Shown here: in pieces, positions 42,462 through 53,926 of the stretch
Numbering within the stretch: the stretch's first letter is position 1
Layout of the letters: the number at the start of each line of letters is the position of its first letter
Source: JAJPKK01 sp963747835
Lineage (GTDB): Bacteria; Pseudomonadota; Alphaproteobacteria; Rhizobiales; Xanthobacteraceae
Assembly (NCBI GenBank): GCA_963747835.1
Contig: CAVVGO010000006.1
Coordinates: forward strand, 1,612,001-1,676,000
Direction of reading: 5' to 3'
Length of the DNA stretch: 64,000 nt
The notes under the pieces: model-generated
What the model was told of the DNA's origin: nothing
Database searches by the model: none
Seen by the model: the letters and a program-made list of their open reading frames with translations, nothing else
Translations under genes and position numbers: made by a program

Positions 42462-43277
42462 CTAGGAAGACTTCGAACACCGGGCTTGATTCATCTGCGA
42501 TTGCGCGATCGCCCGGAGAAAGAAGCCGCGCGGCAAAATGTACGGCAATATCGTCACCATTTTGTTGGCAAGGCCCGGCACCACCACCCTGCGCCCGCGC
42601 ATTAGTGCGGCGTAACCGGTGGCCGCAATCTGCTCGGCCGACCACGTCAGCAACTTCGACCCGGGGATGCTCTTGATCCCGGCGCGCTGCTGGAATTCGG
42701 TCGGCACCGGCCCGGGGCACAGCACCGTGACGCGGATGCCGCGCCCGGAAAGTTCTTGATGCAGCGCCTCGCTAAAGGACAGCACGAACGCCTTCGACGC
42801 GTAATAGACCGCCATACCGGGTCCGGGCAGAAAGCCCGCCACCGAGCCGACATTGAGAATGCCGCCGCGATGGCGGCTCAGGCTGTCCACGAAGCCGAGC
42901 GAGAGATCGGCGAGAGCCCGCACGTTGAGGTCGATCATGCCAAGTTGCTCGGCACGATCGAGCTTGGCGGCCTCGCCGAGCAGGCCAAAACCCGCATTGT
43001 TGACCACGTATTGCGGCTCGAGCCCCTGGGCGGCGAGCTCCAACGCAATCCGGGTGGCCGCATCGCGGTCGGTCAGGTCGACCGGCAGCACCAGGGGCCG
43101 CGCACCCCCTGACGACGCGATGTGGTCGGCAAGCTCGGTGAGCTTTTCCTTGCGCCGCGCAACCAAAACCAACTGATGACCGTTTTGCGCGAACACCTGC
43201 GCGAGCGCGGCGCCGATGCCGACCGAGGCCCCCGTGATAAGTGCTACCGGACGCAGGCCTGGCGAGGCCTCGCTCAT
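42462..43277 (-). CDS. short-chain dehydrogenase/reductase (classical SDR)
   Basis: 271 residues. Cofactor site TGASVGIGAALAQ near the N-terminus, NNAGFG, and the active site YYASKAFVLSF with the Ser about 12 residues before the Tyr. The C-terminal part (ILPYILPRGFFLRAIAQSQ) resembles a membrane-associated group of fatty-acid or steroid reductases. Start at 43277 overlaps the stop of the TerB-like gene (ATGA), so they are coupled. Confidence 0.88.
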   Translation of the reverse strand: MSEASPGLRPVALITGASVGIGAALAQVFAQNGHQLVLVARRKEKLTELADHIASSGGARPLVLPVDLTDRDAATRIALELAAQGLEPQYVVNNAGFGLLGEAAKLDRAEQLGMIDLNVRALADLSLGFVDSLSRHRGGILNVGSVAGFLPGPGMAVYYASKAFVLSFSEALHQELSGRGIRVTVLCPGPVPTEFQQRAGIKSIPGSKLLTWSAEQIAATGYAALMRGRRVVVPGLANKMVTILPYILPRGFFLRAIAQSQMNQARCSKSS

Positions 43278-43747
43278 GGCTCCTCCTTGGCCGGCCGCTT
43301 GCCGGTAACACGCTGGCGTAACGCGATGCGGTCGCTCGACGAAATCGCGAGCAAATCGGCCACCCGCCACATGACATTATCCTCGAATTCACTGACGGCA
43401 CCGTCGACGAACGCCATCTCCCACAGCATTTCGACCACCCGTAGGCGGCCCTGTTCGTCGAGGGTGCGCATGAGAAGACTGGTGAAATGATAGAAATCAA
43501 CGGCTTCGCGGTCCGCAGCCACCGCAGCTTCGATAAGTTCATCTGTCAACTGGTCAGTCAAGGAGAACTGCGCCATGAGCAGGTCCCGCAGTTTCCTACG
43601 TGCCTCATCCGACAGTTCGCCGTCTAGCGTTGCCACATGCACCAGGAGCGCAGCCGCCGCAACCCGGTAATCGTCGCCATCGAAATGGCTGGACGGTTTG
43701 TCGCCGCCATGCAGTTCGGCGAACAATCGTTTGATTTCTTCGAGCAT
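43274..43747 (-). CDS. TerB-family protein
   Basis: 157 residues, all-helical TerB domain: VAAAALLVHVATLDGELSDE and MLWEMAFVDGAVSEFEDNVM are the two metal-associated helix pairs with conserved Asp-Gly. TerB domains occur in tellurite-resistance systems and as add-ons in stress proteins, but no terC or terD gene lies nearby, so a tellurite role is not supported. Translationally coupled to the downstream SDR. Confidence 0.82.
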   Translation of the reverse strand: MLEEIKRLFAELHGGDKPSSHFDGDDYRVAAAALLVHVATLDGELSDEARRKLRDLLMAQFSLTDQLTDELIEAAVAADREAVDFYHFTSLLMRTLDEQGRLRVVEMLWEMAFVDGAVSEFEDNVMWRVADLLAISSSDRIALRQRVTGKRPAKEEP

Positions 43748-43906
43748 GACCGTCCGATGCAATGAAGCCCCGGCCGAAACTATAGGGAATCCGCACGCCC
43801 CGCGAGCCTCTTGGGCGTGCGCTTCGGTCGCGTGCCTCGCGGCCCTTGATGCGGGGATCGCCCCGTCCGCAGCGGTGACAAATGAGGCATTCGAGCGAAC
43901 AGAACG

Positions 43907-44485
43907 CTAACGCACAGCCTTGCGAGCCCGAACACTTTCTTCGAGCAGCGCAAGGTTATTCTGAATGTACGGGTTGCCGGGGTCTTTCTCCCGCGCCCGA
44001 TTGAGAATCTCTCGAGCGCGGTCGAACTGGCCTCGTAGCATAAAGGAATAGCCTTGATTATTCAGAACCTCGGGGGTCGGACCGGCAATCCTGATGACTT
44101 GCTCATAGGCGCGGTCGGCGAGTTCGAACCGGCGCAACCGGTCGTAGGCGGCCGCAAGGCCGAGCCAAGCTTCGGCATCTTTCGGGCCGGATTCGACGGC
44201 GTGGCGGAAATACCGTTCCGCGAGACCGTAATTGCCCTCGCGGAAGTTCTCTTTGCCGAGGCTGAGATCGTCATTGGGATCGCTCGGCGTGAAATTGGTA
44301 ACCTTGGTCGCCTCCGAACTCGTCGTCGGGGCTACCGAGCCCGTGCTCTCGGTACCCTGCCCGGGCCGGAACGGATTCGGCAGATTGAAGAAATCGCTGT
44401 TGTAGGTGGAGTTCGTTTCGCAGGCTGTCAGCCAAACGAGACATCCCGCCAAAACAAAGCCTGCACGCGCCACGCTCACACTCAT
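43907..44485 (-). CDS. tadD: TadD-like TPR lipoprotein
   Basis: 192 residues from ATG 44485. A lipobox (LVWLTAC, Cys near residue 22) points to a lipoprotein, and three TPR motifs follow: NYGLAERYFRHAVESGPKDA, AAYDRLRRFELADRAYEQVI and FMLRGQFDRAREILNRAREK. It lies 172 bp after tadC as last gene of the tad locus, matching TadD/RcpD, the pilotin-like TPR protein that supports secretin assembly. Assignment by domain and position. Confidence 0.82.
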   Translation of the reverse strand: MSVSVARAGFVLAGCLVWLTACETNSTYNSDFFNLPNPFRPGQGTESTGSVAPTTSSEATKVTNFTPSDPNDDLSLGKENFREGNYGLAERYFRHAVESGPKDAEAWLGLAAAYDRLRRFELADRAYEQVIRIAGPTPEVLNNQGYSFMLRGQFDRAREILNRAREKDPGNPYIQNNLALLEESVRARKAVR

Positions 44486-44657
44486 GCTTTGCCTCGGAGC
44501 GAACCAGTCTCCCGCGCGCAGCATGCCCGCCGCGCCCGCTTGGCAGCGGCCATCCGGGTTCCGACCTTAGGCCACGATGGTTAAGGAACTCTCGTCCCTG
44601 TCCCCGGCGAGGCCGTCCGGCGTTACGGGCCTTCTTCCGGCAAGCTCACGCGGCGAC

Positions 44658-45617
44658 CTAATAAACGCCAAGCTTGACGCGCACGAACACCGGCAACAGG
44701 ATCACCACGAACAGGACCGGGAACACGCACACCATCAGGGGAAAGGACAATTTCGCCGGCAGCGCATAGGCCTTTTCCTCGGCGTTCGACAGCCGCTTGT
44801 GGCGCATATCCTCGCTGTAAACGCGTAGCGCGTCGGTGATGCTGGACCCGAGTTCGGCCGATTGTTGGATCAGGGTCGCGAAGGATTTCACCTCCTCGAG
44901 CCCGAGCCGCGCGGCGAAATGCTCAAGGGCTTCGGTGAGCGAACGGCCCGCGCGAATTTCCAGATTGGTCATGTGAATATTGGTGCTCAACGCTGGGTAG
45001 GACGGGCCGAGCTCGTGCCCGACCCGTTCCAGCGCGGCCTCCATGGAAAGCCCTGCATCGGCGCAAACCACCAGGAGGTCCATGAAATCCGGAAAGCCGA
45101 TGCGATACTCCTCGCGCCGGCGCTTGATGATGCGGTCAAGCGCAACGCTCGGCAGCAGATAGCCGAGCAGGCCGCCGACGCCCACTGTCGGCCAAAATAT
45201 CGAGTTCATGGACTCCGGCAGCAGCGGTATGGACAAGGCGAACAAGAAGGCGACCCCGATTGCCAGGACCGTGCGAACGACGAAAAAGAGCCCGACCGCG
45301 CGCGGATCGAAGATGCCGGCCTCGACCAGGCGGCGACGCAGCACTTTCATGCTGGATTCATCAAGCGAAGAATAGTGTTTGGTCGCTTGATCGATCAGCC
45401 GCTGCACCGCCTTCATGCCGGTATCGCGCAGCGATGCTTTGCTGCGGTCGCCGGGGTCGAAGGCTTGGCGGCCGATCACGGTGGCGCGCTTGCGCACCGC
45501 CCCGCGCAGGCGCAATGCCGCCATCACGCCGAACACCAGGGTCGCTGTGGCAATGAAGATGACCACCCCCAGCACCACACCGGTATTTTCGTCGAGGAAA
45601 TCGATCAGCGTGTCCAC
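44658..45617 (-). CDS. tadC: TadC, type II/IV secretion F-domain platform protein
   Basis: 319 residues with an N-terminal helix and three further helices around a GspF/TadC domain (about 150-300). Recognisable sequence: FPDFMDLLVVCADAGLSMEA and LIQQSAELGSSITDALRVYS. TadC and TadB form the inner-membrane platform for Flp pilus assembly driven by TadA. It starts 3 bp after the tadB stop. Confidence 0.92.
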   Translation of the reverse strand: MDTLIDFLDENTGVVLGVVIFIATATLVFGVMAALRLRGAVRKRATVIGRQAFDPGDRSKASLRDTGMKAVQRLIDQATKHYSSLDESSMKVLRRRLVEAGIFDPRAVGLFFVVRTVLAIGVAFLFALSIPLLPESMNSIFWPTVGVGGLLGYLLPSVALDRIIKRRREEYRIGFPDFMDLLVVCADAGLSMEAALERVGHELGPSYPALSTNIHMTNLEIRAGRSLTEALEHFAARLGLEEVKSFATLIQQSAELGSSITDALRVYSEDMRHKRLSNAEEKAYALPAKLSFPLMVCVFPVLFVVILLPVFVRVKLGVY

Positions 45618-45620
45618 GAC

Positions 45621-46589
45621 TCAAATCCTGAAATTGACCATTTTGTACATGACAAGATTGCCCACCAGCATCCAACAGATTGCCCCGCCGAGCACCAGCT
45701 TGGTCAGGTCGAAATGCCAGACGCTGCCGTAGAAGTCCGGCGAGACCAGGTGGATCGCGAAGAACACCGCGATCGGCAGCGACGATAGCAACAGGGCCGA
45801 GAATCGCCCCTCCGCCGCCAGCGCCTTCACTTTGCGCCGCATCTTGAACCGCTGGCGGATCACCCCCGACAGGTTCTGCAGGATTTCGCCGAGATTGCCG
45901 CCGGTCGTGCCCTGGATCGCGACCGCGGTGACGAACAGCGGCAGATCGTCCTGGCCGACCCGGAAATACAGGTTGCGCATCGCGGTTTCGAGGTCGGCCC
46001 CGTAGGTGACCTCGTCGGCCACGATGCCGAACTCAGTGCCGATCGGGTCCGGCATTTCCCGCGACACCATGCTGACAGCGATCGGGACCGGGTGGCCGGC
46101 GCGCAGGCTGCGTACGATGATGTCGATGGCATCGGGAAATTGCATGCCGAACCGCTTGCGCCGCCGGCCGCGCATCATTCGAAGGCCGACGTACGGCGCG
46201 ACTAGGCCGGTGAACAGCAGCCATCCGACGGCCTCGGTGAGGCTGCCGCGCAGGATCGCGGCGCCGGCGAACACCGCGACCGACGCCACCGCGATGATGA
46301 TCGCGAGGCGCGGCAAACCGATGGTGAGACCCGACTGCAATATCAACCGGTTAAGGGATGCAATCGGCAGCCGGAAATCGCCCTGCTGATTAAGACCACG
46401 TTCCTTGCGCAGCTGCACCAGGATGTCGACCCGGTCCGGCGTGTCGGTGAGGAGCGACAGGCGGCGATTGATGCGCGAGCGGTAGGAGGTCGCCTTGAAC
46501 AGCAGTAGATAGCCGGCCTCGGCGAACAAAATCGCCGAGACGGCGGCAAACGCGTAAATTACATAGGTCTGGTCGATTTCGAACGGCAT
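45621..46589 (-). CDS. tadB: TadB, platform protein of Flp pilus assembly
   Basis: 322 residues from ATG 46589. Two N-terminal helices, a T2SSF domain with FPDAIDIIVRSLRAGHPVPI and FVTAVAIQGTTGGNLGEIL, and two C-terminal helices. Partner of TadC. Start is 4 bp after tadA. Confidence 0.92.
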   Translation of the reverse strand: MPFEIDQTYVIYAFAAVSAILFAEAGYLLLFKATSYRSRINRRLSLLTDTPDRVDILVQLRKERGLNQQGDFRLPIASLNRLILQSGLTIGLPRLAIIIAVASVAVFAGAAILRGSLTEAVGWLLFTGLVAPYVGLRMMRGRRRKRFGMQFPDAIDIIVRSLRAGHPVPIAVSMVSREMPDPIGTEFGIVADEVTYGADLETAMRNLYFRVGQDDLPLFVTAVAIQGTTGGNLGEILQNLSGVIRQRFKMRRKVKALAAEGRFSALLLSSLPIAVFFAIHLVSPDFYGSVWHFDLTKLVLGGAICWMLVGNLVMYKMVNFRI

Positions 46590-46593
46590 GTCG

Positions 46594-48132
<1,539 letters not shown>

Positions 48133-48249
48133 GCGGTCACCCGCCACGTGCTGCGGCGCACCGCTCGGATCGACGCATGCACGCCGAACCGTCGACATCC
48201 AATTGGTCGCGTTGACTCAGTGCGCCGATCCGGCACGGAGTCCTGCCGC

Positions 48250-49494
48250 CTATCGGGCCCATGACGGAGCTCCCGGCATTTTCACTTTGCGCTGCGCCGC
48301 TGCCCGCAATTCGGCATCGCCGTCCGCCGCCCTGGGTCCCGGCATTAAGAGTTTTTTGAGTTCCTGAGTGATCTTGTTGCCAGGCTGGACTTCGTCGAGG
48401 GGCACGCCGCGATCGATTGCCTCGCGCACCAGGCGGTAGCTGTTCGGCACCGTCGCGGCGAGATCGGCGCCGAATGCCGCTTCGACGTCGCTGCGGCGCA
48501 AGCCCGCGCCGAACATGCGTTGCTCGAACCGGTTGACGATAATCTGCGGGCGAGGCCCATCCTCGAGACGCTCCTTGACGGCGGCGACAAGTTGTTTGGC
48601 GTGCTTGAGTCCCGGCACCGTCATCTCGCACACGACAAAAAGCCGATTTGAGCCGAGCAGCACGCTGTCGGTCCACGGAAACCAGGTCCGCGGCATGTCG
48701 ATCACGACATATTTGAAATGCGACGAGACGAGATCGAGCAGGCGCGTGACCATTTCAGGGTCGAAGGTGCGCATCTCGGCCGGCCGGTTCGGTGCTGCGA
48801 CCACGGCGAGCCCCGAGGCGTGATAGGACAGCATGATCTCCAGGAGCTGGCGGTCGAGCCGTTCCGGGCGTGGCTCGATCTCCTTGAGGTCGAGCCGAGG
48901 CTCGAGATCGAGATAATGCGCACAGGCACCGTGCTGGAAGTCGAGGTCGACCAGGCAGGTGGCGGGGCGCGCCTTCTGGTCGCCGCTGCCGAGCAGCAGC
49001 AGGGCGGTTTGGATGGCGAGCGTGGTGACGCCGGCGCCGCCGATCGCCGGAATGTAGGTATAGATTTCCGCCTCGACCTGGTCGACGCCCTTGGGGGCCT
49101 GCACCACCCGCGCACAGGTGCGCACCAACTCGGTCGGCTGTACCGGCTTGATCAGGAAATCGGCCACCCGCATCTGCATCAGACGGCGCGCCATGTCGCG
49201 ATCAAATGACGGCGTCACCACGACGAGGGGCGGCCAACCGGCGAGACGCGTGGCCAGTCGTTCCAGCGCCGCCATCTCCTTTTCGTCGCTCGCGTCGAGC
49301 TCGGCCACCACCACGGTGACGCCGTCACGGCCGAGCTCTTCACCGCGCGCCAACACGGTTCCGGTGACAACGTCGAGATCGATCTTTCCGCCAATCGCGA
49401 AGGTGTCACGCACCGCGCGCTCGAACTCCGGGTCGGCGGTCAGCACCTCCACCCGTGTCTTGTTTGGTGCCGCTTTGTTTGCGTGTTTGGGCAT
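48250..49494 (-). CDS. cpaE: CpaE, Flp pilus localisation ATPase-like protein
   Basis: 414 residues from ATG 49494 behind GAGG. An N-terminal receiver-like domain (about 15-125) without a full phosphoacceptor signature is followed by a MinD/ParA-like domain with deviant Walker A (GGAGVTTLAIQTALLL) and LVDLDFQHGACAHYLDL. CpaE (TadZ) sets the polar position of the Tad machine. It lies between cpaD-like and tadA. Confidence 0.9.
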   Translation of the reverse strand: MPKHANKAAPNKTRVEVLTADPEFERAVRDTFAIGGKIDLDVVTGTVLARGEELGRDGVTVVVAELDASDEKEMAALERLATRLAGWPPLVVVTPSFDRDMARRLMQMRVADFLIKPVQPTELVRTCARVVQAPKGVDQVEAEIYTYIPAIGGAGVTTLAIQTALLLLGSGDQKARPATCLVDLDFQHGACAHYLDLEPRLDLKEIEPRPERLDRQLLEIMLSYHASGLAVVAAPNRPAEMRTFDPEMVTRLLDLVSSHFKYVVIDMPRTWFPWTDSVLLGSNRLFVVCEMTVPGLKHAKQLVAAVKERLEDGPRPQIIVNRFEQRMFGAGLRRSDVEAAFGADLAATVPNSYRLVREAIDRGVPLDEVQPGNKITQELKKLLMPGPRAADGDAELRAAAQRKVKMPGAPSWAR

Positions 49495-49565
49495 TCCTCG
49501 ACACCTGGTGTAAATCTGGGTTGTGAATGGCGCGGCGGTCTCACGCGCCGCGGCCACATCCGGGT

Positions 49566-49928
49566 TTATTTTGCTTGGGCGCCGCTGTCGGCGGAGGGTG
49601 TCCCGGCACCCGTGCCTTGCTGAGTTTGCTGTTGCTGCTGATTGGCCGTCGTGCCGTTGCCATGCGGCGAGTAGACTTTGCCGGTTTTGTAACGCGCGAT
49701 CGCGGCAGCGACCACCGCCCCGTTCGCCGGCGCGCGGCGATTGGCGCTGCCGGGTGGCCAGGGATCGATTGTCTGCACCGCTATATTGTTCGCGACCGCA
49801 TTGTCGGCGCCAAACAGCACGGTTTCGCGGCGATCGTAATAGATGTCGGAGCAGCCCGCGAGGATCGCGCCGAAACCGATAACCGCTGCGACTGTGCGGG
49901 CGGCGGATTGATCAGTTGAGCGACGCAT
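49566..49928 (-). CDS. CpaD-like small lipoprotein of the tad locus
   Basis: 120 residues. A lipobox (FGAILAGCSDIYYDRRET, Cys near residue 26) marks it as an outer-membrane lipoprotein, and the mature part ends in a poly-Gln, Ser/Gly-rich tail. The canonical CpaD is about 200 residues, so this is short, but it sits exactly between cpaC and cpaE. It overlaps the cpaC 3' end by 17 bp. Conserved sequence DPWPPGSANR is typical of the short rhizobial form. Confidence 0.75.
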   Translation of the reverse strand: MRRSTDQSAARTVAAVIGFGAILAGCSDIYYDRRETVLFGADNAVANNIAVQTIDPWPPGSANRRAPANGAVVAAAIARYKTGKVYSPHGNGTTANQQQQQTQQGTGAGTPSADSGAQAK

Positions 49929-51546
49929 GGTTCTCCCCCTTCGGCAGATCGAGCATGTGTCCGATTTGCCCGGTTCCGTATCTCGCTTCGCCGCGGCGGT
50001 TCTCGCGCCGCGCCACTTCCGCCTTGCCGAACAGGAAGAAATCGATGTCGTTGGCCGGCAACGTGCTGTCGAGCGGCGTGCGGATGGGATCGCCAGGACG
50101 CGCCGGTTGCACGATGCGGGGCGTCACGATGATGATGAGATCGCTCTCGTTTTTCTGGTAGGATTTACTGGAGAACAGCGTGCCGAGCACCGGCACGTCG
50201 CCGATCCAGGGCAGTTGCTGCTGTCCGGTGTTGGAGTTGTTCTGCAGCAGGCCTGCCAGCACGAAGCTCTGGCCGTCGCGCAACTCGATGGTGCTGCTGG
50301 CGCGGCGCACCGTAAGGGCCGGCACCGTGATGCCGTTGCCCACCGCGACGCTGTTGCTGGGATCGAGCTGGCTGACCTCGGGCTCGATCTTGAGATTGAT
50401 CAATCCCCTGCTGAGCACGGTCGGGGTAAATGCAAGGCCCACGCCGTAGCGCTTGTATTCGACCGAGATCTGTCCGAAGGCGCCCGGCACCGGGATCGGG
50501 TACTCGCCGCCGGCCAAAAAGTTTGCGGTGTCGCCGGAGAGTGCGACGAGGTTCGGCTCAGCGAGGCTGCGGGCAAGACCCTTGGTCTCCAGCGCATTGA
50601 CGAGGACGTCGGCCTGGACGCCGGTGCCGAGGAGCTTGCCGACCAGGAAGCCAAACGGCGAGGCTCCGGAGAGCAAGCCCGCCGAGATGATCGGCGAGAC
50701 TGTGAGCGACTGGCACGACACATTGAGCCCACCGCCGCATGATCCGCCCGGTTGGCCGCCGACAATGCCGTTGGTGATCGGGAGCTGGCTCGCCGGCACG
50801 TTGTTGCCGACGTTACCGATGACGTTCTTGCCGAACGCGTTCCACTGCACGCCGAGTTCGCGGCCGGCGGCGCGGTCCGCCTCGACGAAGCGCACCTCCA
50901 GCATCACCTGCTGCGGCTGGGCGACCTGGATGGAATTGATGATGTCGGGGCCGAACTGCCGTGCGGTCGACAGGATCGCGTCGAGAGCGATGCCGTCCGG
51001 AGCCATGCCGGACAAGAGCACGCGGCCGTTGGCGGTCGAGACCCTGATCTTGGCCTGCGGAAACCGTGCCGCGATCTCCTCGGCGAGCTTCGAGGTGTCA
51101 TAGGAAACTTCGATGTCGAACACGCCGACCAGCTTTTTCGCGTCGCCGTAAAGCGACACCCGGGTGGTGCCGATCTTCTTGCCCAAGATCGACAGTGCCC
51201 GGTCGGTCAACGGGTTGACGTCGGCGATCTCCGGATCGCCTACCAGGACGTCCACGAAGCCTGAGTCGGTGCGTACGTCCTCGGATTTTCCGACCGCGAC
51301 CGCGACCGAGGCGGTGCGCTTGGGCGCTGCGACCTGGAGCACCCGTTGCGCGTTGGCGATGCCGGCGCCACCCGGAATGATCGAGGCTGTGATCGAGACC
51401 GCAAGCGCCATCAAGCCGGCGGCTGCAAACGGGCGGAACAATGAGACCGTCCACGAGCCCGTTTGCTCGTGCCGGGCTGGAGCCGCGGCCGCGGCCGCGC
51501 GCCGCCGGACGTATGACGCGCTGTTACCGTGCATGACGCTATTCAT
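49912..51546 (-). CDS. cpaC: CpaC, outer-membrane secretin of Flp pili
   Basis: 544 residues from ATG 51546, which has GGGGAGATAAC upstream. Signal peptide, then the pilus N domain (VAVGKSEDVRTDSGFVDVLV), a BON-like segment, and the C-terminal secretin (VQADVLVNALETKGLARSLA; RYGVGLAFTPTVLSRGLINL). RcpA/CpaC forms the outer-membrane channel. The last 17 bp overlap the cpaD-like gene. Confidence 0.92.
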   Translation of the reverse strand: MNSVMHGNSASYVRRRAAAAAAPARHEQTGSWTVSLFRPFAAAGLMALAVSITASIIPGGAGIANAQRVLQVAAPKRTASVAVAVGKSEDVRTDSGFVDVLVGDPEIADVNPLTDRALSILGKKIGTTRVSLYGDAKKLVGVFDIEVSYDTSKLAEEIAARFPQAKIRVSTANGRVLLSGMAPDGIALDAILSTARQFGPDIINSIQVAQPQQVMLEVRFVEADRAAGRELGVQWNAFGKNVIGNVGNNVPASQLPITNGIVGGQPGGSCGGGLNVSCQSLTVSPIISAGLLSGASPFGFLVGKLLGTGVQADVLVNALETKGLARSLAEPNLVALSGDTANFLAGGEYPIPVPGAFGQISVEYKRYGVGLAFTPTVLSRGLINLKIEPEVSQLDPSNSVAVGNGITVPALTVRRASSTIELRDGQSFVLAGLLQNNSNTGQQQLPWIGDVPVLGTLFSSKSYQKNESDLIIIVTPRIVQPARPGDPIRTPLDSTLPANDIDFFLFGKAEVARRENRRGEARYGTGQIGHMLDLPKGENHASLN

Positions 51547-51575
51547 TGTTATCTCCCCAACCCCTTGCAGTCCCA

Positions 51576-52448
51576 TCACTCGTTCGGACGCCGAGCTCCC
51601 GCTTCGGCGATCACATGTCCATCGCTGCCCGTGCGGGGCACGCTGTAGAGCGTCTTGTTGGCCGCGCGCATCACCGTCACGGTGGCGAAGCGGCCCGTGT
51701 CCTGCTCGTCGGTCTTCGAATTGAAGAGATCGACGAGCGTGATCGGGTGAGAATTGACCGGCTCGGAATCACCGGCTCTGCGTAGCGCAAGCGTGAGCGA
51801 ACCGATCTGGCCGGCAAGCGACAACTTCTGCGCACCGGCGATGTCGACTTCCAGCGTAACGGCCTTGGCAAGCGAAGGCTTGTCGGCGCGCTCATCGGCA
51901 AGCTGGTCGACTGCGAGCACCTTGGCGTTCTTGAGAACGACGTCGTTCACCGCGGTACCCTTGTCGACCTGGCGGCTGAGAATGACGTCGACCCGATCGC
52001 CCGGCAGGATAAAGCCGGCGACGCCATCGACGTCGTTGACCCGGATGGTGGATGCCTTCTTGCCGTCGGCGATCAGCGCCGACAACGTGGCACGTTGGCC
52101 ACTGCCGGTGATCTTGGTGGCGAGGACCGGCTCGTTGGTTTCGATTGCGGTCAGCACGATGTGCTTGCCGCCGGAAAGCAATTGCTGGAGCGACGTAAAG
52201 GCGCCGGTCGGTACGACCTCGCTCGCCCACGGCAGTTCGCGTAGCGCGGCCGCAGTGATTTCGTTGCCGAAGCGAAGCGGACGCGCCGCCACCACGAGAG
52301 TGCGGGTTGCGGCCGGCGCCGCCTTCTGGGCTTCGAGGCTTTTCATCCGCGCGTCGGCCTGGCGGTTGATCCAGGATTGCGCGACGAACACCGCCAGTAG
52401 CCCGAACACCGCGGCCACCGCGACCATGATTATTGTACTTGAACGCAC
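51576..52448 (-). CDS. cpaB: CpaB, periplasmic Flp pilus assembly protein
   Basis: 290 residues from a GTG at 52448 with GGAGG upstream. One N-terminal membrane helix, a SAF-type domain (VVAARPLRFGNEITAAALRE) and an RcpC/CpaB beta domain with GFILPGDRVDVILSR. It works in the periplasm with CpaC. It is first in the tad run, 29 bp before cpaC. No flp pilin or cpaA peptidase gene precedes it in the window. Confidence 0.91.
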   Translation of the reverse strand: MRSSTIIMVAVAAVFGLLAVFVAQSWINRQADARMKSLEAQKAAPAATRTLVVAARPLRFGNEITAAALRELPWASEVVPTGAFTSLQQLLSGGKHIVLTAIETNEPVLATKITGSGQRATLSALIADGKKASTIRVNDVDGVAGFILPGDRVDVILSRQVDKGTAVNDVVLKNAKVLAVDQLADERADKPSLAKAVTLEVDIAGAQKLSLAGQIGSLTLALRRAGDSEPVNSHPITLVDLFNSKTDEQDTGRFATVTVMRAANKTLYSVPRTGSDGHVIAEAGARRPNE

Positions 52449-52719
52449 CGCCGCACCGCCTCCGCAACACGATCACCCAGCAGGATCGCTGGCTGAATAG
52501 TGGGGGCGATTAAGTATTGAATGTGTGAACCGAATTTTTGATCTGGCTCTATGCTAAAATTTCGCTGAATCGATAATATTTACAACCTATTGTTTTGCGG
52601 TTTTGACGGAATGATAACCTTGAGAACTGTTCACCGTCGCGGCGAACGAACGAAACGTCACGACAATTGGATGCGTTATGCTTTATGTTTGATTTCCCGC
52701 CCCGGATGACAACGATCTC

Positions 52720-53805
52720 ATGACCGACCGCATCATCACTGACCGCAAAGCCGACGCCGCCGTTAACGCGGCCGTTACCCATTGGGCACCGCGCTTCATT
52801 GCCAACGGCGTTGCGCTGTCGGATTTCGAAGATGTCACCGGCTCGCTCGCCTCATGGGCTGACTGGTGCAAGGCGTGGTCGGCGCGGGCGGCCGTTCATG
52901 AGGCGCTCGGCCGCGACGCGCTCGCGGCCGGCAAGCATCTCAGCGCCGGCGAGCATCTCCAACGCGCCGGCGTCTATTATCATTTCGCCAAGTTCCTGTT
53001 CGTGCACGACGTGGAGCAGATGCTGGCCGCTCATACGAAGGCGATCGCGTGCCGCGGACTCGCGTTGCCGCATCTGGTGCCCGCCGGCGAGCGGGTCGTG
53101 ATCCCATTCGAAGGCACGACGCTCTATGGCATCCTGCGCAAACCTTCCGGCGTAGCGCGGCCGCCCGTGATGGTGATGGTGTGCGGGTTGGATTCCTGCA
53201 AGGAGGAGACCGACGCCTACGAGCAGCCTTATCTCGACCGCGGCATCGCCACGCTGGTGTTCGACGGTCCCGGGCAAGGCGAGGCGGAATACGACCTGCC
53301 GATCCGCGGCAACTACGAAACGGCTGTGACAGCCGTGGTTGATTATGTGGAAACGCGCCGCGATCTCGATGTGTCGCGCGTCGGCCTATGGGGCGTCAGC
53401 CTCGGCGGCTATTATGCACCGCGCGCCGCTGCGTTCGAAAAGCGGGTGAAGGCTTGCATCGCGCTGTCTGGGCCATTCGATTTCCTCGAGGCCTGGGACC
53501 GCCTGCCGGGTCTAACCCGGGAAGCCTTCCGGGTGCGCAGCCATTGCGTCACCGCGGAAGACGCGCAGCACAACGCCGCGACCCTCACCCTCGAAGGAAT
53601 TGCCGGCCGCATCACCTGCCCGCTCTATATCGTTGCCGGCAAACAGGACCGCGTGGTGCCGTGGCAGCACGCTAAGCGCCTTGCCGATGAGGTCGAGGGA
53701 CCGGTGGAGTTCGTGATGATCGAGGATGGCGGCCACGTCGCCAACAACCGCGGCTATCGCTGGCGCCCGCAATCCGCCGACTGGATGGCGGAGAAACTGT
53801 CATAG
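52720..53805 (+). CDS. alpha/beta hydrolase of the 2,6-dihydropseudooxynicotine hydrolase type
   Basis: 361 residues with an N-terminal helical domain (about 1-110) and a C-terminal hydrolase core. Nucleophile Ser in WGVSLGGYYAPR, Asp in AGKQDRVVPW, and catalytic His in EDGGHVANNR. This two-domain layout is that of 2,6-dihydropseudooxynicotine hydrolase and relatives that cleave C-C bonds or esters in alkaloid or aromatic breakdown. The substrate here is unknown. It is divergent from the tad operon across a 271-bp gap with lower-GC sequence. Confidence 0.82.
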   Translation: MTDRIITDRKADAAVNAAVTHWAPRFIANGVALSDFEDVTGSLASWADWCKAWSARAAVHEALGRDALAAGKHLSAGEHLQRAGVYYHFAKFLFVHDVEQMLAAHTKAIACRGLALPHLVPAGERVVIPFEGTTLYGILRKPSGVARPPVMVMVCGLDSCKEETDAYEQPYLDRGIATLVFDGPGQGEAEYDLPIRGNYETAVTAVVDYVETRRDLDVSRVGLWGVSLGGYYAPRAAAFEKRVKACIALSGPFDFLEAWDRLPGLTREAFRVRSHCVTAEDAQHNAATLTLEGIAGRITCPLYIVAGKQDRVVPWQHAKRLADEVEGPVEFVMIEDGGHVANNRGYRWRPQSADWMAEKLS

Positions 53806-53926
53806 ATCACGCCGACGGGCGCGTCATGCGATCGTCGGCGCCGATACGGCGTGGTCCAGGTGGCTCTGGCTGGACTTTGTCGATGCCTTCCGCCAAGGTT
53901 TGTGAAGCTCTTCAGGGATGCAAAAC

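Noticed and set aside
43274..43747. Tellurite-resistance operon around the TerB-like gene
   Set aside because: No terC, terD or terE homologue nearby; TerB domains alone are not diagnostic.
49580..49660. CAG-type trinucleotide repeat as a switch
   Set aside because: The Gln-rich tail of the CpaD-like protein uses only a few mixed codons; too short for a slippage tract.
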